This document shows, in pieces, positions 53,490 to 62,608 of a stretch of DNA of 64,000 bases. Below the pieces are notes generated by a model that saw only the letters and a program-made list of their open reading frames with translations, was not told where the DNA came from and ran no database searches. Source of the DNA: Providencia alcalifaciens (lineage in GTDB: Bacteria > Pseudomonadota > Gammaproteobacteria > Enterobacterales > Enterobacteriaceae). Position numbers and translations under genes: made by a program. Position 1 is the first letter of the stretch, and each line of letters opens with the position of its first letter. The stretch lies in contig NZ_CP084296.1 in the NCBI RefSeq assembly GCF_020271745.1, positions 3,410,001-3,474,000 on the forward strand. Direction: 5' to 3'.

Positions 53490-54236
53490 ATGATTATTCT
53501 AGTAACCGGCGCAACATCAGGATTTGGTGAAGCTATTGCTCGCAAATTTATTCAGCATAACTTCACTGTGATTGGGACAGGACGCAGAACTGAAAGATTA
53601 GATGCATTACATCAAGAATTGGGTGATAAGTTTTATCCATTAACTTTGGATGTGCAAGACCGAAAAGCCATTCAACACGCTGTAGCCAATTTGCCTGCCC
53701 ACTTAAAAAATATCGATCTTTTAGTCAATAATGCGGGGCTTGCTTTAGGATTAGAGCCTGCATTTGATGCAAATCCGGATGACTGGGAAACCATGATCAA
53801 CACAAATACCAAAGGCTTAGTCAATATGACTTATGAAGTGCTGCAAGGTATGGTGGAAAAAAATCACGGGCACATTATCAATATTGGCTCTACTGCTGCA
53901 TCTTGGCCATATAAAGGTGGTAACGTTTACGGTGCAACCAAGGCGTTTGTAAAACAATTTTCTTTAGGATTACGTGCAGATTTAGTAGGTAAAAAAATCC
54001 GTGTGACCGATATTGAGCCAGGGTTAGTCGGTGGAACTGAGTTTTCAAATGTCCGCTTTAAAGGCGATGATGAAAAAGTCACAAACACCTATAAGGGCGC
54101 GGATGCCCTTACTGCTGAAGATATTGCGGAAACAGTTTATTGGGTGGCAACACTTCCGGCTCATATGAACGTTAATACACTAGAATTAATGCCAGTATGC
54201 CAAACATTTGCTGGCTTAACCGTACATAAACAATAA
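53490..54236 (+). CDS. ydfG: NADP-dependent 3-hydroxy acid dehydrogenase YdfG
   Basis: 248-residue short-chain dehydrogenase that oxidises L-allo-threonine, serine and 3-hydroxy acids and reduces malonic semialdehyde. Nucleotide motif VTGATSGFGEA near 5-15, LLVNNAGLALG near 80, catalytic Ser in NIGSTAASWPY and Tyr/Lys in YGATKAF. The length equals E. coli YdfG. GAGG lies upstream of the ATG. It belongs to the conserved terminus block. Confidence 0.93.
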   Translation: MIILVTGATSGFGEAIARKFIQHNFTVIGTGRRTERLDALHQELGDKFYPLTLDVQDRKAIQHAVANLPAHLKNIDLLVNNAGLALGLEPAFDANPDDWETMINTNTKGLVNMTYEVLQGMVEKNHGHIINIGSTAASWPYKGGNVYGATKAFVKQFSLGLRADLVGKKIRVTDIEPGLVGGTEFSNVRFKGDDEKVTNTYKGADALTAEDIAETVYWVATLPAHMNVNTLELMPVCQTFAGLTVHKQ

Positions 54237-54326
54237 TAAATTTTCGTACTATTCTTTAAAGACGGCATTATTGTTTATTAGCTATACTCTGGTTATAGAG
54301 CGAGTATTGAAACGAAAGGAAATTAC

Positions 54327-54698
54327 ATGAGCACGTCACAAAAATTTATCAAAAATGGCCTAGCTGCAATCTGCTTCTGCCTCCCTTTGATGTGGGTTAA
54401 TGCGGCGCAAGCAGCTAATACATCATGCGCTGCGGGTAGCACTTGTGTTTCTGTCGGTAATGGCAGTAATGACCCATTGAATAAGGAACAGGCGCGACAA
54501 GATAAAGAGCAGTGGGATGAAACTAAAATGCTACGTTCTAAAGTTAACCGCCGTACCGAAAAAGAGTTTGATAAAATTGACGCGGCATTTGATGCTAAAG
54601 ATAAATGTGAGAAAAGTTTGAATCTTAATGCTTATTGGGAGCCAAATACTCAACGTTGTCTTGATGTTAATTCAGGTCGCCCAATCATCAATCCTTAG
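54327..54698 (+). CDS. ynfB: DUF1283 periplasmic protein YnfB
   Basis: 123-residue secreted protein. Signal peptide to about residue 30 ([22 protein letters not shown]), then [54 protein letters not shown], which matches E. coli YnfB. The two cysteines in DKCEK and QRCLD probably form a disulfide; two more near CAAGSTCVS may form another. Function unknown. AAGGA precedes the ATG. Confidence 0.9.
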   Translation: MSTSQKFIKNGLAAICFCLPLMWVNAAQAANTSCAAGSTCVSVGNGSNDPLNKEQARQDKEQWDETKMLRSKVNRRTEKEFDKIDAAFDAKDKCEKSLNLNAYWEPNTQRCLDVNSGRPIINP

Positions 54699-54724
54699 TT
54701 CAAAATAGAATATATCGATAAAAT

Positions 54725-54747
54725 AAAGGGCGCTATTTGCGCCCTTT
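54725..54747. terminator. Terminator between ynfB and bioD2
   Basis: AAAGGGCGC (54725-54733) and GCGCCCTTT (54739-54747) with a 5-base loop, followed by T. It lies between convergent genes and reads well in the plus direction. Confidence 0.82.
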
Positions 54748-54780
54748 TGCTTAGATAATAAATTAAAATCTATATAAAGA

Positions 54781-55458
54781 TTAAAATGCAGGAACTGAAA
54801 CAAATTCTTGCAGTTTTTCACCATCTAAATAATGTCCCAACTCTTTTTCTTCAGGCCGCAATAAATAAGGAATTTCACCCAATAATGGCGCATCAATATG
54901 TTGTTGCATACGCTGGATAATTTGAGCGTAATGTGCCAAGCCTGGGTTGATTCTATTGGCTAACCAACCGACTAACGGTAAACCATCAGCTCGAATAGCT
55001 TCAGCTGTCAATAATGCATGATTGACACACCCATGCTGAATGCCGACGACTAAGATCACGCCAACAGATTGTTTTTTCAACCAGTCGGCATAAAAAGTAT
55101 TATCATCAAGAAGATAACGCCATCCACCATTACCTTCGATAACGACTATGTCGCTTTGCTCGTGAAGGTGATCTAACCCTTTATTGATTTTATTAAAATC
55201 AATACTGTTTTCATGGCTGTAATTATCACCAAGTCTGACAGGGTTAACTTCATCATACGAGACGAGATCTTGCGAAACACGATGAATAAGAAGTGCATCC
55301 TTATTGCGCTTCCCTTCCGGTGTATCGATACATTGATCTGCAATAGGTTTGTACCCTACTGCTTTAATACCTTGATTATTAAGTGCTTGTAATATTGCTA
55401 GTGTCGATACCGTCTTCCCGACATCTGTATCTGTCCCGGTAATAAATAGATTGTTCAT
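54781..55458 (-). CDS. bioD: Dethiobiotin synthetase BioD2 (YnfK)
   Basis: 225-residue ATP-dependent carboxylase that closes the ureido ring of dethiobiotin. P-loop GTDTDVGKTV near residues 8-17, YKPIADQC with substrate residues near 40, and VIEGNGGWRYLL near 107. It corresponds to the second BioD paralogue of E. coli, ynfK, which sits next to mlc as here, not to the bio operon gene. It is separated from mlc by 141 bases. Confidence 0.88.
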   Translation of the reverse strand: MNNLFITGTDTDVGKTVSTLAILQALNNQGIKAVGYKPIADQCIDTPEGKRNKDALLIHRVSQDLVSYDEVNPVRLGDNYSHENSIDFNKINKGLDHLHEQSDIVVIEGNGGWRYLLDDNTFYADWLKKQSVGVILVVGIQHGCVNHALLTAEAIRADGLPLVGWLANRINPGLAHYAQIIQRMQQHIDAPLLGEIPYLLRPEEKELGHYLDGEKLQEFVSVPAF

Positions 55459-55599
55459 GGTTGTTCTATCCTGAAGTGACAGACTAAGGTCAGCAAAATG
55501 CTATAAAAATGATATGAATTCAGTTTATGGGAATGGAGAAATGATAAGTTTGCGTTAGCTCAATTTTGTGTAAGATAATGAGAAGTTTATCAAATTGTA

Positions 55600-56811
55600 T
55601 TAGCCTTGCAGTAATTGCAACAACAGCGAGCCATCATAAAGTGCATTTTGGATTAATGCCGTTTCACTCTCTTTAATTAAACTTATTGATTTATCAAGTA
55701 TTAATTTATTACTGTAAAGTGGATTCCCATATAATGAGATAAAATATTGTAGGCGAGTAAGCCAGTAATTTTTCTCATCAGTTAAAGGAGAATTAACTAA
55801 AATCAATTCGGTTCCAAATAAATTAATCATCATTGCTAATGGGTAAGCGAGTCGTTTGGCTACTATATCGAGTAATAAAATACATAATGGGTCATTTTCT
55901 ATTGCACCTCGACTAATTGTATTAATATCGACACTTTCTTTATGCAAAATAGATGTAGGATAATCTGCAAGTAATTCCTTTGCTTGCTGAATAATCGCCG
56001 GAATAGATATCTTAGTTTCTAAGCAGTCTGTTCCACCACAATAGCAAGATTGTGGTTGTTCTGAATCAGTTAGAGTATGTGCAAATAATATAGGCTGACG
56101 AGTTATTGAATCCAGTGAATAGCCGTGATTCAGCACCGCGATATTAACCACATCTTGAATCTGTAGATAAATAATATTTTTTTGTGGTCGAGATTCTGAA
56201 TGTTTGAGGTGGTCGCCGATAGCCAAAGCATTAACTGGCGGATGAAGATAGACAGGCAGGCCTGTTTTTTCTGTCAGCATTTTGCCGATTGCCAATTGGT
56301 GAATATGATAGTCAGGCAACCTATAAATAATTCCAGAGTAAGAGTCTAAGAGACCATCTAATAAGATGCTGATCGCCGTGACTCTTTCTAAGTGAGAGGC
56401 GTTTTCTTCGAAAAACAGACCAATCAGTTCCGATAACCGATCACTAAATTGTTGATTACCTTTTACATCAAAAGGATAGCACTGTTCTGTGAGAGTTTTA
56501 GCATTAATTTCTTTTAACGAAATAATGGCATGTTGTTGTTCAATTCGAATGGCTAAAAATTGCCAACCTTCACTTTCAATGACTAACCCTACGGCTGGTC
56601 GCCCTCTTAGCCCTAATACTGGAAATTCACGTTCCTGTATTAAGTGAGCATCCATCAGTTCACGGGTAATTTTGGTGATACTCGCAGGGGCCAATTGAGA
56701 CTGTTTTGATAACGCAATACGGGAAATTGGACCATGTTGTGCAATAATTCGGTACACAAGCCCAGTATTTAATTGCTTGATTTGGTCGGTATTCCCCGTT
56801 TGGTTTATCAT
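55600..56811 (-). CDS. mlc: ROK-family repressor Mlc (DgsA), diverged sugar-kinase core
   Basis: 403-residue regulator. The N-terminal winged helix (LVYRIIAQHGPISRIALSKQSQLAPASITKITRELMDAHLIQE) and the GRPAVGL linker match Mlc, and the zinc site is kept: H245, C256, C258, C263. Mlc represses PTS genes and is relieved by binding EIIB-Glc. The C-terminal ALYDGSLLLQLLQG is also conserved. But the ROK-type VGAGV segment is replaced by IQDVVNIAVL (218-227) and the EIGH motif by LFAH. The kinase-like fold has therefore eroded at the ligand positions. Gene order (bioD2-mlc-ynfL/ynfM) equals E. coli. Confidence 0.82.
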   Translation of the reverse strand: MINQTGNTDQIKQLNTGLVYRIIAQHGPISRIALSKQSQLAPASITKITRELMDAHLIQEREFPVLGLRGRPAVGLVIESEGWQFLAIRIEQQHAIISLKEINAKTLTEQCYPFDVKGNQQFSDRLSELIGLFFEENASHLERVTAISILLDGLLDSYSGIIYRLPDYHIHQLAIGKMLTEKTGLPVYLHPPVNALAIGDHLKHSESRPQKNIIYLQIQDVVNIAVLNHGYSLDSITRQPILFAHTLTDSEQPQSCYCGGTDCLETKISIPAIIQQAKELLADYPTSILHKESVDINTISRGAIENDPLCILLLDIVAKRLAYPLAMMINLFGTELILVNSPLTDEKNYWLTRLQYFISLYGNPLYSNKLILDKSISLIKESETALIQNALYDGSLLLQLLQG

Positions 56812-56947
56812 CTTAACACTCAGAAATCGTTATAAATTATGATTGATTATGCCTGATATAAATGAAAACTCGGCTACATTTACATATAAAACGTGATGTA
56901 AATCTCGTTAATCATTTCAAATTCTACGACTTATACGCCCACAATAC

Positions 56948-57853
56948 TTATATACCCACAATATTGTGCAGCAGTAACTCAGTCAGTTTTTTAGCCGCAG
57001 CAGGCGGCGTTCGTCGCGTATTGTAGACTAACCAGACCTCTGAAGTAGCTTGAATATTCGCGAGTTTTAGATATCTCACACCATCAATCTTCATTCGCGT
57101 AAAAGATTCAGTGATGATGGAAATCCCCATCCCAGCAGATACTAAGCCTAAAATGGTCATGGCTTCCCCCGCTTCTTGGGAAATCGTAGGAACCACCCCT
57201 TCGGAGGATAATAATTGGTTTATCTCATCATACAGTGCCGTTCCCACTTCCCGTTCAAAGAAAACTAACGGGTAAGCCGCAAGCTGCTTAATATCAACAC
57301 CACTTTCTTCAAAAGCCAGTAAGGGATGCCCTTCATAAACCGCAACCATAAAAGGCTCTTTAAACAATAATTGATAGTCCAATTGTTCAGGTAATATTGT
57401 ATTGCGCATGATGCCAATGTCTATGCGCCCGGTCACTAAAGGTGGGATTTGCTGCTTCGTATTCATTTGATGCATATGAATAGAAACATCAGGGTACGCT
57501 TCACGGTATTGGCGCAGGCTCATGGTCACTTTGTGCATAAATGGCGTTGTTGACGTAAAGCCAATCGACAATTCGCCAAGTTCCCCTTTTTCCATACGAG
57601 CCGCTTTGGTCGCTGCAGCATCGACCTGCCCTAAAATTTGGTGTGCTTCTTTGAGAAACATCGCACCGGCTGGCGTTAAGGCGACATTGCGGTTATTGCG
57701 CTCTAACAATTTCGCATTCACCATTTCTTCAAGTGCCTGTATTTGTTGACTTAGTGGCGGTTGAGACATGTGCAAGCGCTCAGCCGCACGCCCAAAATGT
57801 AGCTCTTCAGCAACAGCAATAAAATAACGTAGGTGGCGTAATTCTATGTTCAT
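56948..57853 (-). CDS. ynfL: LysR-family regulator YnfL
   Basis: 301-residue LysR protein. Winged helix MNIELRHLRYFIAVAEELHFGRAAERLHMSQPPLSQQIQALEE, then the effector domain. The N-terminal pattern RHLRYFIAVAEELHFGRAA is the BenM/CatM-like group. It is divergent from ynfM with 111 bases between, as in E. coli, so it probably regulates that transporter. Effector unknown. Confidence 0.87.
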   Translation of the reverse strand: MNIELRHLRYFIAVAEELHFGRAAERLHMSQPPLSQQIQALEEMVNAKLLERNNRNVALTPAGAMFLKEAHQILGQVDAAATKAARMEKGELGELSIGFTSTTPFMHKVTMSLRQYREAYPDVSIHMHQMNTKQQIPPLVTGRIDIGIMRNTILPEQLDYQLLFKEPFMVAVYEGHPLLAFEESGVDIKQLAAYPLVFFEREVGTALYDEINQLLSSEGVVPTISQEAGEAMTILGLVSAGMGISIITESFTRMKIDGVRYLKLANIQATSEVWLVYNTRRTPPAAAKKLTELLLHNIVGI

Positions 57854-57964
57854 TTGATTGATATCTTAAAAGTATCATTGTGTATTATTAATATATTAGA
57901 CAAAAAAATAGAAAGTTTCTATTCTTTGATCGAAATCAAGTCCGTTAGTCGTCAAGGAATTTAC

Positions 57965-59227
57965 ATGGAACAGCAGTCAAACAGCCTCTCAACGAGCCAA
58001 CCTCTACAAGGAAAACAAGCCAAAACCTTGACCAATGCAGACCCGAAAAAACACTACATTCAACGGGACGATGCGCTGTATCTGCGTGTCACTCTGTCAT
58101 TTTTTACTGTGGGCTTTGCAACATTTGCGTTGCTGTACTTTGTACAACCTATTCTGCCGATGCTATCAGCGGACTTTAATATTTCCCCGGCGACTGCCAG
58201 TTTATCACTCTCTTTAAGTACGGGATTAATGGCCTTGGGGTTACTGATCACCGGCCCTATTTCCGATGCTATTGGTCGTAAAAATGTGATGGTCATTTCC
58301 CTGACTTGTGCGGCACTTTTTACACTAATGAGCTCCATAATGGAAAGTTGGCAAGGGATTTTGATCGCCCGTGCATTAGTGGGATTATCTCTTAGTGGTG
58401 TAGCGGCCGTCGCGATGACCTATTTGAGTGAAGAAATTCATCCGAGCTATGTTGCACTGTCGATGGGCTTATATATCAGTGGTAACTCTATTGGGGGAAT
58501 GAGTGGACGTTTAATGACCGGAGTGATTGCCGATTTTTATTCATGGCGAGTCGCAGTTGTTATTTTAGGCTCATTAGCATTGTTAGCGGCGATTGGATTC
58601 TGGCGCTTATTACCGCCTTCTCAACACTTTCGCGCAAGCTCACTGAAACCTAAAAATCTTTGGGTTAACTTACACTTACATCTACGCGATACGGGGCTGC
58701 CCTGGTTATTTATTGAGGGCTTTATCTTGATGGGTGGCTTCGTCACCATGTATAACTACATTGGATACCGCTTACTTGAATCACCTTATAATTTTAGTCA
58801 GTCTGTCGTAGGATTTTTATCTGTTATTTATTTAACAGGAACTTACAGTGCGACAAAAACAGGGAGTTTGACCCAGAAACATGGATTTGGACAAATTTTA
58901 ATTGCTGCCATTGCGATGATGTTAATCGGCGTAATTTTGACGTTACACGGTAATATTTGGATCATTTTATTAGGCATGACAGTATTGACCACCGGATTCT
59001 TCGCCGCACATTCCGTTGCAAGTAGCTGGGTGGGACGTCGAGCTAAACGGGCAAGAGGACAAGCATCTTCGCTCTATTTGTTTAGCTACTATGCGGGTTC
59101 CAGTATTGCCGGTACATTAGGCGGCTTTTTCTGGTCGGCATATGGTTGGAATGGCGTCGCGTTATTTATTGCGGCTCTTCTACTGGCCGGTGTAGGTATC
59201 GCTTATAAGTTAAAAACAAAATGTTAG
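57965..59227 (+). CDS. ynfM: MFS transporter YnfM
   Basis: 420-residue twelve-helix facilitator. ATFALLYFVQPILPMLSADFNISPATASLSLSLSTGLMALGLLITGPISDAIGRKNVM and the GVAAVAMTYLSEEIHPSYVALSMGLYISGNSIGGMSGRL segment match E. coli YnfM closely (the latter almost residue for residue). It is reported as an arabinose or acid-related exporter family member; substrate uncertain. I use the ATG at 57965 because the frame upstream (to 57854) is leader sequence. Divergent from ynfL. Confidence 0.9.
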   Translation: MEQQSNSLSTSQPLQGKQAKTLTNADPKKHYIQRDDALYLRVTLSFFTVGFATFALLYFVQPILPMLSADFNISPATASLSLSLSTGLMALGLLITGPISDAIGRKNVMVISLTCAALFTLMSSIMESWQGILIARALVGLSLSGVAAVAMTYLSEEIHPSYVALSMGLYISGNSIGGMSGRLMTGVIADFYSWRVAVVILGSLALLAAIGFWRLLPPSQHFRASSLKPKNLWVNLHLHLRDTGLPWLFIEGFILMGGFVTMYNYIGYRLLESPYNFSQSVVGFLSVIYLTGTYSATKTGSLTQKHGFGQILIAAIAMMLIGVILTLHGNIWIILLGMTVLTTGFFAAHSVASSWVGRRAKRARGQASSLYLFSYYAGSSIAGTLGGFFWSAYGWNGVALFIAALLLAGVGIAYKLKTKC

Positions 59228-59341
59228 TGGCTTATAAATTACCGAATAATCCAATAAGTTAACTGCTACCAAAGGTTAGAATTCACATCCTCATCATAGT
59301 TAATAGAAAATATATAAATTAATCAATGATGAGGAGCTTCA

Positions 59342-59914
59342 ATGAAAAAATTATTATTATTTCCTTTATTACTTTGCTATAGCTACTTTGCCCTGCCTCA
59401 TGGCTATATCGAGTACCCCGCAAGTCGAGCCTACTTGTGTAAATTGCAAACCAATAAAAACTGTGGTGCTATTCAGTACGAACCTCAATCTGTTGAAGGA
59501 TTGAAAGGTTTTCCTCAAAAAGGACCTGTTGATGGTAAAATTGCCAGTGCGGGTATTGCGGCTTTTTCGTCCATCGATGTTCAGAATCCTTTTCGCTGGA
59601 CGCGCATGTTAATAGAAACGCCTGATTTTGATTTTTTCTGGCGCTTAACGGCGATCCACAAAACGACGAAATGGGAATATTTTATTACGCGAGAAGATTG
59701 GAATCCCAGTGAGCCATTAACCCGAGCGCAATTTGAATTAACGCCATTTTGTAAATACGAAAAAGTGGAGACGCCAGCGAGTTTAGTGCAACACAGTTGC
59801 AGGCTCCCAAAAAATTATCAAGGCTACCATATTATTTTGGGTGTCTGGACCATAAATGATACGGCTAATGCATTTTATCAAGTGATTGATATTGAAATAG
59901 ATTATAAGCAATAA
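59342..59914 (+). CDS. AA10 lytic polysaccharide monooxygenase-like chitin-binding protein
   Basis: 190-residue secreted protein. After the hydrophobic signal the mature chain would begin HGYIEYPASRAYLC, with N-terminal His20; H106 in TAIHKTTKWEYFITREDWNPS would complete the copper histidine brace, with Phe near the axial position (NAFYQVIDIEID). These features define family AA10 LPMOs, which cut chitin or cellulose oxidatively and also serve as adhesins. The residue at -1 of the expected cleavage site is proline (ALP-H), unlike the usual AxA, so cleavage should be checked. GAGGAG precedes the ATG. Monocistronic. Confidence 0.82.
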   Translation: MKKLLLFPLLLCYSYFALPHGYIEYPASRAYLCKLQTNKNCGAIQYEPQSVEGLKGFPQKGPVDGKIASAGIAAFSSIDVQNPFRWTRMLIETPDFDFFWRLTAIHKTTKWEYFITREDWNPSEPLTRAQFELTPFCKYEKVETPASLVQHSCRLPKNYQGYHIILGVWTINDTANAFYQVIDIEIDYKQ

Positions 59915-60027
59915 CAGCAAGATAAATCCATGATGGGATAGTATAATACCCTGCCTCGCTATCCCGTAATTTCCTGATTAAGCAAGTTGATAAACACAGT
60001 TGTTAATGTTAGTTTTATTTATCTGGC

Positions 60028-60050
60028 AATAGAATGTTGTAACTAAACAT
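60028..60050 (+). promoter_or_regulatory. Ter site (TerB-like replication fork arrest site)
   Basis: Contains AGAATGTTGTAACTAAA, a perfect match to the Ter core AGNATGTTGTAACTAA. The key G of the G-C(6) pair is at 60032, at the left, non-permissive end, so Tus bound here should stop forks moving left to right, i.e. those that have already crossed dif. It ends 17 bases before the tus start codon, so Tus binding also represses its own gene, as at E. coli TerB. Confidence 0.92.
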
Positions 60051-60067
60051 AAGGTTGTATATCTCAA

Positions 60068-60973
60068 ATGTCCAAACAACAATTAATTAGCTCATTCAAT
60101 CTATTAGAGTCGAATATTAATCTGCTATGCCAATTGCTTCAGGCTCAAAAAGATGTCAATGCGGCCGTATTTAGTTTACCGGAAACCCTTAAAGGGGACG
60201 AAAACAATGAAGTCAATTCTATCTTTGTGGATAAACATGTGGGGCACGATGCAATTACCCAAACAATAGAGCTGTTTAAGCTTTTGTTTATTCATAAAAA
60301 ATCAGAATCGGTTAGTAATAAAACCGCGATACGTTTACCTGGAGCAATTTGTTTAGCCCCCTCTTATGCTGAATATAAACAATTTCAACAGCTAATCGCC
60401 GATATCAACCAATTAAAAATAGACATTAAGCAAATCGTAACCAATGTTGATGAAGCTCATCGGTTTGAATTTATAAGAGAAAGCTTGCATGGACTACTTA
60501 CGCTGAATACCTATCGAACCCTCACCTCTGTTGTCGACCCCGATACCATTCGTTTTGGGTGGGCAAATAAGAAAGTGATCAATAAAGTGACTCCAGAAGA
60601 GATGCTCAACCGCTTACAAGCCAGTTTAGAAAGCGGAAGAACACCAGCTCATTTACAGCGCGAACATTGGCAGTTGCAGTTAGAAACTGAGATCCAGTTA
60701 ATTCGCTCCCTTCCCCATGATTGCATTCTAAAAACACAGCGTCCGGTAAAAGTTCAACCTATCGCCCGAGTTTGGGACAAAGAAACTCAGAAGCAAACGC
60801 AATATCCTTGTGCGACGCCGATATTGGTTTTTGCTGTCGATAAAACATTAGGTGATATAAAACTGGGTGAGCTGGCGGATTATCATCAAGACAATATCGC
60901 ACTGCGTAATCGTCCAAAAGCAAAACCTGTTGAATTACTGATACCGCGCTTAAATCTGTATATAGAGCGATAA
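60068..60973 (+). CDS. tus: Replication terminus site-binding protein Tus
   Basis: 301-residue monomeric DNA-binding protein that arrests replication forks in one direction. FSLPETLKGDENNEVNSI, AIRLPGAICL, LNTYRTLTSVVDPDTIRFGWANKKVI and KTQRPVKVQPIARVWDKETQKQTQYPCATP match E. coli Tus, including the KVQPIARVW strand that lies in the DNA groove. The tip residues and the C6 pocket appear conserved. Neighbours fumC, manA and ydgA follow in the E. coli order. Confidence 0.95.
   Translation: MSKQQLISSFNLLESNINLLCQLLQAQKDVNAAVFSLPETLKGDENNEVNSIFVDKHVGHDAITQTIELFKLLFIHKKSESVSNKTAIRLPGAICLAPSYAEYKQFQQLIADINQLKIDIKQIVTNVDEAHRFEFIRESLHGLLTLNTYRTLTSVVDPDTIRFGWANKKVINKVTPEEMLNRLQASLESGRTPAHLQREHWQLQLETEIQLIRSLPHDCILKTQRPVKVQPIARVWDKETQKQTQYPCATPILVFAVDKTLGDIKLGELADYHQDNIALRNRPKAKPVELLIPRLNLYIER
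60708..60715 (-). other. KOPS motif (FtsK orienting sequence), minus strand
   Basis: CCCTTCCC on the plus strand, pointing left toward dif. Inside tus. Confidence 0.42.
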
Positions 60974-60976
60974 AAA

Positions 60977-61006
60977 AGCCCCTGTGCTATTTCTAGTACA
61001 GGGGCT
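60977..61006 (-). terminator. Terminator of fumC
   Basis: AGCCCCTGT (60977-60985) and ACAGGGGCT (60998-61006) form a stem continued by inner GCTA/TAGT pairs. On the minus strand it is followed by TTTTTT, so it belongs to fumC, and it may also slow tus transcripts. Confidence 0.85.
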
Positions 61007-61032
61007 GAAAATCTTATCTTAGATAAAGATAA

Positions 61033-62430
61033 TTACGATTTCATGCTACCAACCATATCTTCTGGACGAACCCATTCATCAAATTGAGCTTCAGTTAAGT
61101 AGTTCAATTTCAGTGCAGATTCTTTCAGAGTCAGGCCTTCTTTGTGCGCTTTCTTCGCAATTTCAGCAGCTTTGTCGTAACCGATATGGGTATTTAGCGC
61201 AGTCACCAGCATCAGAGATTCGTGCAGTAATTTCTCAATACGCTCACGGTTTGGTTCGATACCTTCCGCACAGTGTTCGTTGAAGCTACGCATACCATCT
61301 GCTAATAAACGAATAGATTGTAAGAAATTATCGATAACCATTGGACGGAATACGTTCAATTCAAAGTTACCAGAAGCCCCACCAATGTTAACTGCCACAT
61401 CGTTACCCATTACTTGAGCACACAGCATGGTTAATGCTTCGCACTGAGTTGGGTTAACTTTGCCTGGCATGATTGAGCTGCCTGGTTCGTTTTCAGGAAT
61501 CGAGATTTCGCCGATACCACAACGAGGACCTGATGCTAACCATCTAACATCGTTAGCAATCTTCATTAAAGAAGCCGCTAAGCCTTTTAATGCACCGTGT
61601 GCGTGAACTAATGCGTCACACGTTGCTAATGCTTCAAATTTATTCGGTGAAGTCACAAACGGTTGACCCGTTAATTCTGCAATTTTCTTCGCAACACGAA
61701 CCGCGTATTCAGGGTGAGTATTTAACCCTGTACCGACTGCAGTACCACCTAATGCAAGCTCGCAAACATGCGGCACTGCATTTTCAATATGTTTTTCATT
61801 GTGGGCTAACATAGCAGCCCAGCCTGAAATTTCCTGACCTAATGTTAATGGCGTTGCATCTTGTAAATGCGTACGACCGATCTTAACAATATCTTTGAAT
61901 TCTTTTGCTTTCGCATCGAGGGTTTTATGCAGAACTTTCAGTTCTGGTAGCAAATGTTCACGCATCGCGACAACGGCCGCCACGTGCATTGCTGTTGGGA
62001 AGACGTCGTTAGAGCTTTGGCTCTTGTTCACATCGTCATTTGGGTGGATCAGACGGTCGTTACCGCGCTGTCCGCCGAGGATTTCGCTACCGCGGTTAGC
62101 AAGTACCTCATTCATGTTCATGTTACTTTGAGTACCAGAACCGGTTTGCCAGATAGCGAGAGGGAATTCTGTTGGATGCTTGCCAGCAAGGACTTCGTCT
62201 GCCGCAGCGATAATCGCATCACCGCGATCTTTTGGCAGTAAACCTAAATCCATGTTCACGCTTGCGGCCGCTTTTTTAGTGACAGCTAAAGCGTGGATCA
62301 GAGCAACAGGCATTTTCTCTACAGAGATACGGAAATGTTCTAAAGAACGCTGCGTTTGCGCGCCCCACAAGTGGTCAGCAGGTACTTCAATTGGTCCCAT
62401 TGAGTCTTTTTCAATGCGAGTGGCTGCCAT
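61033..62430 (-). CDS. fumC: Fumarate hydratase class II FumC
   Basis: 465-residue iron-free fumarase of the TCA cycle, oxygen and superoxide resistant. [34 protein letters not shown] and the superfamily signature [16 protein letters not shown] are all present, along with the C-terminal [16 protein letters not shown]. The length is close to the 467 of E. coli. I take the ATG at 62430 ([12 protein letters not shown]), as the extension to 62532 is not homologous. It sits next to tus as in E. coli, but no fumA follows. Confidence 0.96.
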   Translation of the reverse strand: MAATRIEKDSMGPIEVPADHLWGAQTQRSLEHFRISVEKMPVALIHALAVTKKAAASVNMDLGLLPKDRGDAIIAAADEVLAGKHPTEFPLAIWQTGSGTQSNMNMNEVLANRGSEILGGQRGNDRLIHPNDDVNKSQSSNDVFPTAMHVAAVVAMREHLLPELKVLHKTLDAKAKEFKDIVKIGRTHLQDATPLTLGQEISGWAAMLAHNEKHIENAVPHVCELALGGTAVGTGLNTHPEYAVRVAKKIAELTGQPFVTSPNKFEALATCDALVHAHGALKGLAASLMKIANDVRWLASGPRCGIGEISIPENEPGSSIMPGKVNPTQCEALTMLCAQVMGNDVAVNIGGASGNFELNVFRPMVIDNFLQSIRLLADGMRSFNEHCAEGIEPNRERIEKLLHESLMLVTALNTHIGYDKAAEIAKKAHKEGLTLKESALKLNYLTEAQFDEWVRPEDMVGSMKS

Positions 62431-62608
62431 TACTAGCTCCTTAGGTACATATTCAGAATAATTAATTTTAGAATCATCTGCTTGCAGGTAAGCAAATAAC
62501 CGAGCAGTATAATGCCACAAATTGAATTTCAATTATGAGACTTGGTCGAGCTTATTGTGCTGTAGTAAAAAGGAAATTAGTTGATTTTTGCAAAAAGAGA
62601 GTTTTGAT

